A stretch of 64,000 nt of DNA from Burkholderia mayonis (GCF_001523745.2 NZ_CP013386.1:1798001-1862000), one strand, 5' to 3'. Numbered from the stretch's first letter, positions 16,963 to 26,027 are shown. A program made the numbers and translations. The notes: generated by a model not told the origin, from the sequence alone.

Positions 16963-18036
16963 ATGCAAATGCGCAAAATCCCCGTGACGATCGTCACGGG
17001 CTTCCTCGGCAGCGGCAAGACGACGCTCTTGCGCCACATCATCCAGAACGCGGGCGGCCGCCGGATCGTCGTGATCGTCAACGAGTTCGGCGAGCTCGGC
17101 ATCGACGGCGAGATCCTCAAGGGCTGCGGGATCGGCTGCGACGACGCGGGCCGCGAAGCCGACGGCCAGCTCTACGAGCTGGCGAACGGGTGCCTGTGCT
17201 GCACCGTGCAGGAAGCGTTCTATCCGGTGATGGAAAAGCTCGTCGAGCGCCGCGCGGACATCGACCACGTGCTGATCGAGACGTCCGGCCTCGCGCTGCC
17301 GAAGCCGCTCGTGCAGGCGTTCAACTGGCCGTCGATCAAGAACAGCTTCACGGTCGATGCGGTGCTGACCGTCGTCGACGGGCCGGCCACGGCGCTCGGC
17401 CAGTTCGCCGAGAATCCGGTCGCCGTCGACGCGCAGCGCCGCGCCGACCCGAACCTCGATCACGAATCGCCGCTGCACGAGCTGTTCGCCGATCAGCTTG
17501 CGTCCGCCGACCTCGTGATCGTCAACAAGACCGATCTGCTCGACGACGGCGCGCTCGCGCGCGTCGAGACGGCGATCCGCGAAGAGATTCCGCAGCAGGT
17601 GAAGATCGTGCGCGCGCGGCGCGGCGAGCTCGATCTCGCGGCGCTGCTCGGCCTGAACGCCGCATCCGAGGAGACGATCCACCTGCGCCACGATCATCAC
17701 GGCTCGACCGACGATCCCGATCATCACCACGACGAGTTCGATTCGGTCGTCGTCGAGGCGCGCGTGGGCTCGCGCGAGGCCGCGCTCGACGCGCTCGCGG
17801 CGCTCGTCGAGGCGCACGCGATCTATCGCGTGAAGGGCTTCGCCGCACTGCCGGACGCGCCGATGCGGCTCGTCGTCCAAGGCGTCGGGCGGCGCTTCGA
17901 CAGCTATTTCGACCGCCGCTGGCGCGACGGCGAGGCGGACGTGAGCCGCTTCGTGCTGATCGGCGAGGCCCTCGACGCGGCCGTGCTGCAGCGCGCGTTC
18001 GACGCGGCGCTCGCGGCCCGCGCGCAGGCCGCGTGA
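16963..18036 (+). CDS. cobW: CobW-type GTPase metallochaperone
   Basis: A 357-residue G3E GTPase expected to deliver cobalt to the cobaltochelatase. It shows the P-loop TGFLGSGKTTLL near residue 14, the metal-binding CxCC (GCLCC, about residue 76), the guanine-specificity motif NKTD (about residue 188), and a His/Asp-rich stretch around residues 242-258 that probably binds metal. Its place between a cobalt permease and cobN under a B12 riboswitch supports CobW rather than a zinc paralogue. cobN starts 24 bp downstream. Confidence 0.94.
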   Translation: MQMRKIPVTIVTGFLGSGKTTLLRHIIQNAGGRRIVVIVNEFGELGIDGEILKGCGIGCDDAGREADGQLYELANGCLCCTVQEAFYPVMEKLVERRADIDHVLIETSGLALPKPLVQAFNWPSIKNSFTVDAVLTVVDGPATALGQFAENPVAVDAQRRADPNLDHESPLHELFADQLASADLVIVNKTDLLDDGALARVETAIREEIPQQVKIVRARRGELDLAALLGLNAASEETIHLRHDHHGSTDDPDHHHDEFDSVVVEARVGSREAALDALAALVEAHAIYRVKGFAALPDAPMRLVVQGVGRRFDSYFDRRWRDGEADVSRFVLIGEALDAAVLQRAFDAALAARAQAA

Positions 18037-18060
18037 CGTTGCGAAAGGCGGCATAGAGCG

Positions 18061-21000
18061 ATGCATCTGTTGCGCACGACGCCGGGCGGCTTCGTCGACG
18101 ATACGGCGGGCGTCGTCCGCATCGACCAGCGTCCGGCCGACATCGTCATCCTGAGCTCGGCCGACACGACGCTGTCGCTGCTCGCGAGCGTCGTGCCGAC
18201 GTTGGGCGACGGCTTTCCGAGCGTGCGGCTCGCGAACGTGACGTTCCTGCGGCAGCCGGCGTCGGTCGATTTCTACGTCGACGACGTGCTGCGCCACGCG
18301 CGCGTCGTCGTGATCGACCATCTCGGCGGCGAGGCGTACTGGCCGTACGGGATCGAGCAGGCGATCGCGCTCGCGGATCGCGCGGGCCAAAGGCTCGCGA
18401 TGTTCTCGGGCGACTTGCAGGAAGATCCGAACCTGATCGCGAAGAGCACCGTCGCGCCCGGGCTGTGCCGGCTTTGGTGGCGCTATCTGCGCGAGGGCGG
18501 GCCCGCGAACGCCGAAGGGCTGCTGCGCAGCATCGCGCATCACGCGCTCGGCGTCGGCGACGAGCCCGAGCCGCCGCGTCCGCTGCCCGCCGCCGCGCTC
18601 TATCATCCGGCGCACGCGAGCCCGAGTCTCGACGACTGGCGCGCGCGCTGGCGCGAGAACGCGAGCGTCGTCGCGATCCTGTTCTACAAGGCGCACTGGC
18701 AGGCCGCGAACACCGCGGTGTTCGACGCGCTCGCCGACGCGCTCGCGCGCGTCGGGCTCAATGCGCTGCCGATCGCGGTGACGTCGCTCAAGGACGCGAT
18801 GAGCCGCGCGGTCGTCGACACGCTGTGCGCCGATGCGAATGTCGCCCTCGTGCTGAACACGACCGCGTTCGCCGCGGGCGCGCCGGGCGCTTGCGAGCCG
18901 GAGGTGCTCGCGGGCGACGCGCCGGTGCTGCAGGTGATTCTGTCGGGCGGCAACCGCGACGCCTGGCTCGCCGATCCGCACGGCCTCAACGCGCGCGACA
19001 TCGCGATGCACGTCGCGCTGCCGGAAGTCGACGGCCGGATCGTCACGCGCGCGGTGAGCTTCAAGGGGCTCGCGTACCGCTGCCCGCACACCGAGGTCGA
19101 CGTCGTCCGCTACCAGCCGGACGACGAGCGGATCGCGTTCGTCGCCGAGCTGAGCCGCCGCTGGTGCCGGCTGCGCACGCTCGACAATGCCGAGAAGCGC
19201 GTCGCGCTCGTGCTCGCGAACTATCCGGCGAGCGAAGGGCGGATCGGCAACGGCGTCGGGCTCGATACGCCGGCGTCGGCGCTCGCGGTGCTCGCGATGC
19301 TGCGCGACGCGGGCTATCGCGTGGCCGAGCTGCCCGAAGACGGCGACGCGCTGCTCGCGAGGATCAGCGAAGGCGTGACGAACGATCCGTCGACGCGCGC
19401 GCTGCGTCCGGCGTTCCAGAGCTATCCGCTCGACGATTATCTGCGCCGCTTCGCGCGATTGCCGGACGCGGTGCGCAGCGCGCTGAACGAGCGCTGGGGG
19501 CCGCCCGAAGCGGACCCGACGCTGCGGCAGCGGCGCTTTACGATCGCCGGCTGGCGTGCGGGCCAGGTGTTCGTCGGCGTGCAGCCGTCGCGCTCGCGCG
19601 GCGGCGACGACTACGCGAACTATCACGACGCCGATCTCGTGCCGCCGCACGCGTATCTCGCGTTCTACTTCTGGCTGCGCGACGCATTCGGCATCGACGC
19701 GATCGTCCACGTCGGCAAGCACGGCAATCTCGAATGGCTGCCGGGCAAGAGCGTCGCGCTGTCGGACGCGTGCTGGCCGGACCTGATCCTCGGGCCGATG
19801 CCGCACCTGTACCCGTTCATCGTCAACGATCCGGGCGAGGGCAGCCAGGCGAAGCGGCGCGCACAGGCGGTGATCGTCGACCACCTGATGCCGCCCCTCA
19901 CGCGCGCCGAAAACTACGGGCCGCTGCAGGACCTCGAGCGGCAGGTCGACGAATACTACGACGCGCTGATGGTCGACGCGCGGCGCGCGAAGGTGCTGCG
20001 CGAGACGATCCTCGCGACGATCGTCGAGCACCGGCTGCACGAGGAGCTGAGCATCGCGCGGCCCGACGGCCGCGACGCCGAGGATGCGCTGCTCACGCGC
20101 GTCGACGCGTGGCTCTGCGAGCTGAAGGAGGCGCAGATCCGCGACGGGCTGCACACGTTCGGCAGCTCGCCGCGCGGCCGGCAGCGGCGCGACACGCTCG
20201 TCGCGCTCGCGCGCTTTCCGGCGGGCGACGGACGCGGCGGGCACGCGGGGCTGATCGGCGCGCTCGCGCGCGATCTCGCGCTCGGCGACGATTTCGATCC
20301 GCTCGCGTCCGACTGGGCCGCGCCGTGGACGGGGCCGCGGCCCGACGCGCTCTGCGCGGTCAGCGACGCGCCGTGGCGGCATGCGGGCGACACGCGCGAG
20401 CGGCTCGAGCTGCTCGCGGGCCGATTGATCGAGCAGGTGTGCGGGGAAGGCGGCGACGGCGCATTGCCCGATCACGCGGCGGAGCGCCCGACGGCGGCAG
20501 ACGGCGAAGCGCCGACAAGCGTCGAATCGCGCGCCGAGCCGTGGCCGTCCGCACACGCGGCACATGACGGTTTCACCGGAAGCCTCGCGTGTGCCGCGTG
20601 TGTCCCACGCGACACGGCACGCGAAGCGGAGACGCCAAAGGATGCGTCGCGGCCGAACGCATCGGACTGCGTCGATCCTGCATCCGTCGCCGCGCACTGG
20701 CCGCACGCACACGCGGTGCTCGAGCGCATCGCGCGCGACGTGCTGCCGCGCCTCGACGCGTGCGGCGACGAAGAGCTGCGCCAATTGCGGCGCGGCCTCG
20801 AAGGCCGCTTCGTGCCGCCGGGGCCGAGCGGCTCGCCGTCGCGCGGCCGGCCGGATGTGCTGCCGACGGGCCGCAACTTCTATTCGGTCGACACGCGCGC
20901 GGTGCCGACGCAGGCCGCGTGGACGATCGGCCTCAAATCGGCGCAGCAGTTGATCGAGCGCCATCTGCAGGAGCACGGCGACTACCCGCGCGCGGTCGGC

Positions 21001-22077
21001 CTGTCGGTCTGGGGGACGGCGACGATGCGCACGGGCGGCGACGACGTCGCGCAAGCGCTCGCGCTCCTCGGCGTGCGGCCGAAATGGGCGCCCGGCAGCC
21101 ACCGCGTGACCGATTTCGAGATCCTGCCGATCGAGATCTTCGACCGGCCGCGGATCGACGTGACGCTGCGCGTGTCGGGCTTCTTCCGCGACGCGTTCGC
21201 GAACGTGATGCATCTGTTCGACGCGGCAGTGCAGGCGGTCGCCGAGCTCGACGAGCCCGAGCACCTGAATCCCGTCCGCGCGCGCGTGCGGCGCGAGACG
21301 GACGCACTCGTCGCGCGCGGCGTGCCCGCCGGCGAAGCGCGCCGGCGCGCGGGCTGGCGCGTGTTCGGCGCACGGCCGGGCGGCTACGGCGCGGGGCTGC
21401 AGGCGCTGATCGACGGCCGCCACTGGCAGACCGACGCCGATCTCGCGGATGCGTACCGGACCTGGGGCGGCTACGCGTACGCGCAGAACAGCGCGGGCGA
21501 AGCCGCGCACGACGCGTTCGGCGCGCGCCTCGCGACGATCAACGCCGTCGTGCAGAACCAGGACAACCGCGAGCACGACATCCTCGATTCGAACGACTAC
21601 TACCAGTTCCACGGCGGCATGGCGGCCGCGGTCCGCCATGCGTCGGGCCGGCAGCCGAGTCTTTATCACGGCGACCACAGCAACCCGGCCGCGCCACGGA
21701 TGAACACGCTGCGCGAGGAGATCGCGCGCGTGATCCGCTCGCGGGTCGTCAATCCGAAATGGATCGACGGCGTGAAGCGGCACGGCTACAAGGGGGCGGC
21801 GGAGATCGCGGCGACCGTCGACTATCTGTACGGCTACGACGCGACCGCGCGCGTGATCGCCGATCACCAATATGCGCTCGTCGCCGACGCGTACCTGCAC
21901 GACTCCGACACCCGCGCGTTCCTCGAGCGGCACAATCCGCACGCGCTGCACGGGATCTGCGAGCGGCTCGTCGAGGCGATGCAGCGCGGCTTGTGGCAGG
22001 AGCCGGGCGCGCACCGCGACGCGATCGAAGGCTATCTGCTCGCGAGCGAACAGCGTCTCGAAGGGGCGCGGCGATGA
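18061..22077 (+). CDS. cobN: Cobaltochelatase large subunit
   Basis: The 1338-residue subunit binds hydrogenobyrinic acid a,c-diamide and inserts cobalt with the help of an AAA+/VWA motor. Family landmarks include HVGKHGNLEWLPGK, DDYANYHDADLVPPH and GGMAAAVRHASG in the expected order. An insert of about 85 residues of low complexity (about residues 793-880, rich in Ala, Asp, Thr and Pro) separates two conserved blocks. The next genes encode ChlI/ChlD-like partners rather than CobS/CobT. The ribosome site is weak, and translation may depend on readthrough from cobW. Confidence 0.95.
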   Translation: MHLLRTTPGGFVDDTAGVVRIDQRPADIVILSSADTTLSLLASVVPTLGDGFPSVRLANVTFLRQPASVDFYVDDVLRHARVVVIDHLGGEAYWPYGIEQAIALADRAGQRLAMFSGDLQEDPNLIAKSTVAPGLCRLWWRYLREGGPANAEGLLRSIAHHALGVGDEPEPPRPLPAAALYHPAHASPSLDDWRARWRENASVVAILFYKAHWQAANTAVFDALADALARVGLNALPIAVTSLKDAMSRAVVDTLCADANVALVLNTTAFAAGAPGACEPEVLAGDAPVLQVILSGGNRDAWLADPHGLNARDIAMHVALPEVDGRIVTRAVSFKGLAYRCPHTEVDVVRYQPDDERIAFVAELSRRWCRLRTLDNAEKRVALVLANYPASEGRIGNGVGLDTPASALAVLAMLRDAGYRVAELPEDGDALLARISEGVTNDPSTRALRPAFQSYPLDDYLRRFARLPDAVRSALNERWGPPEADPTLRQRRFTIAGWRAGQVFVGVQPSRSRGGDDYANYHDADLVPPHAYLAFYFWLRDAFGIDAIVHVGKHGNLEWLPGKSVALSDACWPDLILGPMPHLYPFIVNDPGEGSQAKRRAQAVIVDHLMPPLTRAENYGPLQDLERQVDEYYDALMVDARRAKVLRETILATIVEHRLHEELSIARPDGRDAEDALLTRVDAWLCELKEAQIRDGLHTFGSSPRGRQRRDTLVALARFPAGDGRGGHAGLIGALARDLALGDDFDPLASDWAAPWTGPRPDALCAVSDAPWRHAGDTRERLELLAGRLIEQVCGEGGDGALPDHAAERPTAADGEAPTSVESRAEPWPSAHAAHDGFTGSLACAACVPRDTAREAETPKDASRPNASDCVDPASVAAHWPHAHAVLERIARDVLPRLDACGDEELRQLRRGLEGRFVPPGPSGSPSRGRPDVLPTGRNFYSVDTRAVPTQAAWTIGLKSAQQLIERHLQEHGDYPRAVGLSVWGTATMRTGGDDVAQALALLGVRPKWAPGSHRVTDFEILPIEIFDRPRIDVTLRVSGFFRDAFANVMHLFDAAVQAVAELDEPEHLNPVRARVRRETDALVARGVPAGEARRRAGWRVFGARPGGYGAGLQALIDGRHWQTDADLADAYRTWGGYAYAQNSAGEAAHDAFGARLATINAVVQNQDNREHDILDSNDYYQFHGGMAAAVRHASGRQPSLYHGDHSNPAAPRMNTLREEIARVIRSRVVNPKWIDGVKRHGYKGAAEIAATVDYLYGYDATARVIADHQYALVADAYLHDSDTRAFLERHNPHALHGICERLVEAMQRGLWQEPGAHRDAIEGYLLASEQRLEGARR

Positions 22078-22146
22078 GCGACCGGGCGATAACCGAACGC
22101 CGCGCATGACGCAAGCGATGCCACTTTCATCTCCATCGGAAGCCAC

Positions 22147-23373
22147 GTGAACAAAACGAACGAAGCGCACACGCCGAGCGGCGCCGCATCCGACGCCCGC
22201 GCGCTGCCGGCCGCGTATCCATTTGCCGCGCTGATCGGCCAGGACGCACTGCAACGCGCGCTGCTGCTCGTTGCCGTCGATCCGGGCCTGGGCGGCGTGC
22301 TCGTCAGCGGCCCGCGCGGCACCGCGAAGTCGACTGCCGCGCGCGCGCTCGCCGAACTGCTGCCCGAAGGGCGCTTCGTCACGCTGCCGCTGTCGGCGAC
22401 CGACGAGCAGGTGACGGGCTCGCTCGATCTCGCGAGCGCGCTCGCCGACAACGCCGTGCGCTTCTCGCCCGGCCTCATCGCGCGCGCGCATCTCGGCGTG
22501 CTGTACGTCGACGAGATCAACCTGCTGCCGGACGCGCTCGTCGACGCGCTGCTCGACGCGGCCGCAAGCGGCGTCAACACCGTCGAGCGCGACGGCATCT
22601 CGCACAGCCACGCGGCGCGCTTCGCGCTCGTCGGCACGATGAATCCGGAGGAGGGCGAGCTGCGGCCGCAACTGCTCGACCGCTTCGGATTGATGGTCGA
22701 GCTCGCGAACTGCTACGACGCGGCGACGCGGCAACGGATCGTCAAGGCGCGGCTCGCGTTCGATCTCGACCCGCATGCGTTCCGCGCGCAGTATCGCGAC
22801 GCGCAGGCGGCGCTCGTCGCGCAAATTCGCACGGCGCGCGCCGCGCTGCCGGCGCTCGCGTTCGACGACGCCGCACACGCGCGCGTCTCCGCGCTTTGCA
22901 TCGGCGCGCAAGTCGACGGCTTGCGCGGCGACCTCGTGATGCTGCGCGCGGCGCGGGCGCTGGCGGCGCTCGAAGGGGCGACGATCGTCGATGCGGCGCA
23001 CGTCGAGCGCGTCGCCGCCGACGCGCTGCGCCATCGGCGCACGCGGCCCGATGCCGAGGCGGGCGCGCAGGCCGGGCGGCGCGAGTCCGCGCACGCCGGC
23101 GAAAACGACGGCGCGATCGATTCGGCGCGGCTCGACGCCGCGGCTGACGCTCACGCCGACGACATGCGGCGCGCAAGCGGGGCCGGTTCGCCGCGCGAGC
23201 GATCGCCCGCGGCATCCGGCACGGCGCGGCACGCAGCCGGCAATCGCGACGCGGCGCACGAAAGCGGCCGCCCCCCGCAGACTGACGACAGCGACTGGGG
23301 CTATCTGCCGCCCGAGCCTGCTGGCATGACGCCCGTCAAACGCGTGATTCCGCTGCCGCTAAAAAAACGCTGA
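22147..23373 (+). CDS. chlI: Chelatase AAA+ ATPase, small subunit (ChlI/BchI-like)
   Basis: A 408-residue AAA+ ATPase that would power cobalt insertion by CobN. Walker A is GPRGTAKSTAAR (about residue 55), Walker B is VLYVDEINLL (about residue 118), and a sensor region GTMNPEEGELRPQLLDRFG follows, all as in BchI/ChlI. After about residue 300 the sequence becomes a charged, proline-containing linker and ends LPLKKR. The start is GTG preceded by GGAAG; ATGs upstream are in another frame. The last codons CTA AAA AAA CGC TGA form a slippery site, so part of the translation probably continues into the following VWA domain. Confidence 0.93.
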   Translation: MNKTNEAHTPSGAASDARALPAAYPFAALIGQDALQRALLLVAVDPGLGGVLVSGPRGTAKSTAARALAELLPEGRFVTLPLSATDEQVTGSLDLASALADNAVRFSPGLIARAHLGVLYVDEINLLPDALVDALLDAAASGVNTVERDGISHSHAARFALVGTMNPEEGELRPQLLDRFGLMVELANCYDAATRQRIVKARLAFDLDPHAFRAQYRDAQAALVAQIRTARAALPALAFDDAAHARVSALCIGAQVDGLRGDLVMLRAARALAALEGATIVDAAHVERVAADALRHRRTRPDAEAGAQAGRRESAHAGENDGAIDSARLDAAADAHADDMRRASGAGSPRERSPAASGTARHAAGNRDAAHESGRPPQTDDSDWGYLPPEPAGMTPVKRVIPLPLKKR

Positions 23374-23436
23374 GCCATCGGACGGATGCCGCCGCTGCCG
23401 CCGCGAACGCGCCGGACAGCGGACTTCGATGGCTCG
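23361..23436 (+). promoter_or_regulatory. Candidate -1 programmed frameshift signal (slippery A7 plus stem-loop)
   Basis: Seven A residues (23361-23367) are phased as A-AAA-AAA in the chlI frame. Four bases later begins a perfect 9-bp inverted repeat, GAGCCATCG (23372-23380) with CGATGGCTC (23427-23435), extendable at both ends by G-U and A-U pairs to about 12 bp. An inner 6-bp stem (CCGCTG 23392-23397 with CAGCGG 23417-23422) sits in its loop. The chlI stop codon is at 23371-23373, at the base of the stem. A -1 slip continues as ACG-CTG-AGC with no stop into the VWA domain. This is the standard layout of a bacterial -1 frameshift cassette. Confidence 0.8.
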
Positions 23437-24068
23437 AACGAGGCATGCGCGCGGACGACGCGAGCGACGCTCGGGGCCGACCCGGTACGCGCGTCGCTTG
23501 GCGAGCGACGCTCGCGGCGAAGCGCGGCGGCGCACTGCGCGCCGATCATCTGCGCTACCGGCCGCAGACCGGTGCGCCCGGCGCGCTGCATTGCTTCGTG
23601 CTCGACTGCTCGGCGTCGATGCTGACGGCCGGGCGGCTCGCACGCGCGAAGGGGCTTGTCGTCGCGCGCTTCGATCGCATCGCGCGCGAGCGCGCCGATG
23701 CGGCGCTCGTCTGCTTCGGCGGCGGCTCGGCCGACGTGCGCTTCGGTCCGGCCGTGCCGCGCTGGTGGAACGAGCGCTGGCTCGCGCCCGTCGGCGGAGG
23801 CGGCGGCACGCCGCTCGCGCATGGAATCGACGCCGCGGCGCGGCTGCTCGCGCGCGCGGCGCGCCGGCGCCCGCAGCAGCAGCGCTGGGTATGGCTGCTG
23901 TCGGACGGGCGCACGGCCGAAGCGCCCGCGCGGCCGGCGCTCGCCGACCGGATCGTCGTCGTCGACTTCGACGACGCGGCCGTGAGGCTCGGTCGCTGCG
24001 AGCGGCTCGCGCACGCGTGGGGCGCGACGCTCGTCACGCCCGACGAGCTCGCGTGCGGGGTCGCGTGA
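23367..24068 (+). CDS. chlD: VWA domain of chelatase medium subunit (ChlD/CobT-like), probably made by frameshifting
   Basis: This reading frame encodes a von Willebrand A domain with the metal-ion-dependent adhesion motif DCSASM and the later threonine loop GGGGGTPLA, as in the C-terminus of BchD/ChlD. The first ATG is 23445, but homologous-looking sequence (SGLRWLERGM) lies upstream of it and the frame is open back to the slip site at 23367. That ATG also lacks a ribosome site, and the 9-bp stem overlaps the region before it. The likely product is a fusion of 407 chlI residues plus 233 residues here, 640 in all, a normal ChlD length. Independent translation from 23445 (207 aa) is the alternative. 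Confidence 0.8.
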   Translation, partial: TLSHRTDAAAAAANAPDSGLRWLERGMRADDASDARGRPGTRVAWRATLAAKRGGALRADHLRYRPQTGAPGALHCFVLDCSASMLTAGRLARAKGLVVARFDRIARERADAALVCFGGGSADVRFGPAVPRWWNERWLAPVGGGGGTPLAHGIDAAARLLARAARRRPQQQRWVWLLSDGRTAEAPARPALADRIVVVDFDDAAVRLGRCERLAHAWGATLVTPDELACGVA

Positions 24069-24183
24069 CGCTCGGGCGATCGCGGCGCCGGCCGTCCATA
24101 CCGCGCACGGCAGTCGATTGCCGCAGCGATATGCGATCATCGACGCGCTTTTTCCCATCCATTTCATCTCGCGGAGCCTCAGC

Positions 24184-24870
24184 ATGCTCGACGACCAGCC
24201 GACGATCGAAATCGAAACCGGCCCCAACCCCGCGTTCGCGGTGATCCTGATGCACGGCCTCGGCGCCGACGCGAACGACTTCGTGCCGCTCGTCCCCGAG
24301 CTGCGGATCGCGAACGACCCGGCCGTGCGCTTCGTGTTCCCGAACGCGCCCGAGATCGCGGTCACCGCGAACAACGGCTGCGTGATGCGCGCATGGTACG
24401 ACATCCTGTCGTTCGAGGGTGTGAACCGGCAGGTCGACGAAGCGGGGATCGCCGCATCGTGCGCGACCGTGCGCCGCCTGATCGACGAACAGAACCGGCG
24501 CGGCATTCCGACGTCACGAATCTTCGTCGCGGGCTTCTCGCAGGGCGGCGCGATGACCTACACGGCGGGGCTCACGCATCGGGACGCGCTCGCGGGCCTG
24601 ATCGTGCTGTCCGGCTACGTTCCGTCGCCGCGCTTCATCGACGAGCGGCTCGCCGATGCAAATCGCGCGACGCCGATCTTCGCCGCGCACGGCACCGACG
24701 ACGACATCCTGCCGATTGCGCTCGGCGAGGCCGCGCGCGACTTTGCGCGCGAGAAGGGCGCGAGCGTCGACTGGCACGCGTATCCGATGCCGCATTCGGT
24801 GTGCATCGAAGAGATCGACGCGTTGCGCCAATGGCTGCACGCGCGGATCGCGGCGTTGCACGCGGCGTAA
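24184..24870 (+). CDS. Carboxylesterase/phospholipase family alpha/beta hydrolase
   Basis: A 228-residue cytoplasmic hydrolase. It has the oxyanion segment LMHGLGADANDF near the N-terminus, the nucleophile elbow GFSQGG (about residue 118), the catalytic aspartate in HGTDDDILP and the histidine in PMPHSV, the full triad of the acyl-protein-thioesterase/carboxylesterase group. Natural substrates are probably short acyl esters; none is indicated by context. The ATG at 24184 follows GGAG; an earlier in-frame ATG gives an extension with no family match. The 115-bp gap to chlD suggests it is separate from the cobalamin unit. Confidence 0.9.
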   Translation: MLDDQPTIEIETGPNPAFAVILMHGLGADANDFVPLVPELRIANDPAVRFVFPNAPEIAVTANNGCVMRAWYDILSFEGVNRQVDEAGIAASCATVRRLIDEQNRRGIPTSRIFVAGFSQGGAMTYTAGLTHRDALAGLIVLSGYVPSPRFIDERLADANRATPIFAAHGTDDDILPIALGEAARDFAREKGASVDWHAYPMPHSVCIEEIDALRQWLHARIAALHAA

Positions 24871-25384
24871 ACGCTCCTTTTCCGCTGCGAAGCATGTGCG
24901 GCAGCAAGCGGCATGACACGGCCGTCGACGTCATGCAACTGTCGCCGACGTTTGGCGCGGCGACGCGTGTCGCCGCGCGACGCATCGCGTCGGCGGCCGG
25001 CGTTTGCGAGGTCGGGCTCGGGCGAATCGCCAAACGTCCGGCGCAACAGCAAGATCGCGAGCAAGCCGCCGGAGCTCGCACAGCCGAGCGCGTCGATGAC
25101 ATTCGACGCGCCGCGCTCCTGCGCGAGACGTTCGAGCTCGAGCGCGCGTCAGGCCGCGATGGCGACCCTCGGCGGCATGTGTCAAGCGAAGGGGTACCGC
25201 GTCGAGTGCCATCTGCGCGAATGCGTGATTCCGCGGGGCGCGCCCGTCAGTCCGCAGATGATCCTGCGCTTCATCGCGGAGAAAGTGCTCGGCGGCCTGC
25301 CGAAGCCGTATTGACATCGAATGCCGCCGCCGCGCGCCGATGCGGTGCGCCGACGCGCGCGGCCGACCATTTTTTCTGCCTGAT
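24871..25384 (+). other. Degenerate intergenic region before the IclR relic
   Basis: About 510 bases with no intact gene I can recognise. A plus-strand fragment at about 25159-25314 could encode 51 residues ending VLGGLPKPY, which looks protein-like but lacks a start signal and a family I can name. It may be the tail of another lost gene beside the IclR relic. Confidence 0.4.
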
Positions 25385-25620
25385 ATGGACGTCAAGCTCG
25401 TTTCCCGCACGCTCGATCTGTTCGAGGTGTTCGCCGCCGCGAGGCGCCCGCTGTCGCTGACCAAACTCGCGCAGCGGCTCGACGCGCCGCGATGTCGAGC
25501 TGCCTCGCGCTAGCGCGCACGCTCGTCAATCGCGGCCATCTGTGCGAAGTGCGCGGCGGCGGCTATTATTCGGCGCCGCGTCCCGCGCAGATCGCGGCCG
25601 CGCTCGGCGGCGGCCGCCGG
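25385..25620 (+). pseudogene. IclR-family regulator, N-terminal relic with frameshift
   Basis: The sequence from ATG 25385 reads VKLVSRTLDLFEVFAA and LSLTKLAQRLDAP, the start of an IclR winged-helix domain. It then hits a stop at 25511. From 25492, two frames away, it resumes as MSSCLALARTLVNRG and continues toward GGGYYS. Removing two extra bases (CG at 25490-25491) would join the parts as DAP-MSS. The match fades near 25610, so the ligand-binding domain is missing. The relic overlaps the 3' tail of the opposing glyoxalase-like gene. Confidence 0.75.
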
Positions 25621-26027
25621 CATGCGGCATTTCCGTTGGCCCGACGATCAGGCGGATTTGGACTCGGCGAATGCCACAGGACGCCGGACGGATCGTATAC
25701 GTACGCGACCCGAAGCCCCCAGGGCTGCACCTTCGGCGCGATCGGCGCTTTTACCGCGTAGGTATCGTCGAGTTTCAGCGACACGATGTGTTGCCACCAG
25801 ATGTCGAGATCGGTGACGACGATCTGCAGCATGGTATTTTCCGCCCAGTTGACTTCGTAATAGTTCTGCAACAGGATGCTGTGCGATCCGAAGGTCAGGA
25901 CGGCGGCATCCTGACTGTCGTTCGACAACGTGAACCCGAGGTCGAGATAAAAGCGTTTGCTCAGTTCGAAGTCCCGGGCGGCAATGAACGGGCGCATCGC
26001 GGCAATCGTGGCGGAAAGCTCGGACAA
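25566..26027 (-). CDS. Glyoxalase/bleomycin-resistance superfamily protein, C-terminus probably frameshifted
   Basis: A single-domain vicinal-oxygen-chelate protein. The body reads MRPFIAARDFELSKRFY, then LGFTL and ILLQNYY, ending DPSGVLWH, typical of the fold; its substrate is unknown. The best start is TTG 26027 with GGAG seven bases upstream; ATG 25997 is the alternative. After LWH the frame continues about 30 residues of arginine/proline-rich sequence into the IclR relic. Adding one base at about 25670 would instead give HFAESKSA and a stop at 25648, the ending expected for the family. This looks like a one-base deletion; the core domain should still fold. Confidence 0.75.
   Translation of the reverse strand: MSELSATIAAMRPFIAARDFELSKRFYLDLGFTLSNDSQDAAVLTFGSHSILLQNYYEVNWAENTMLQIVVTDLDIWWQHIVSLKLDDTYAVKAPIAPKVQPWGLRVAYVYDPSGVLWHSPSPNPPDRRANGNAACRRPPPSAAAICAGRGAE

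Noticed and set aside
14815..23259. An open frame of 2814 codons on the minus strand across the cobalamin genes
   Set aside because: It is antisense to recognised cobW, cobN and chlI genes and very rich in Arg, Ala and Asp. High GC third positions make stop codons rare in this frame. No domain is recognisable.
23445..24068. VWA domain as an independent gene starting at ATG 23445
   Set aside because: Kept as an alternative only. There is no ribosome site, family-like sequence lies upstream, and a slippery site plus stem precede it.
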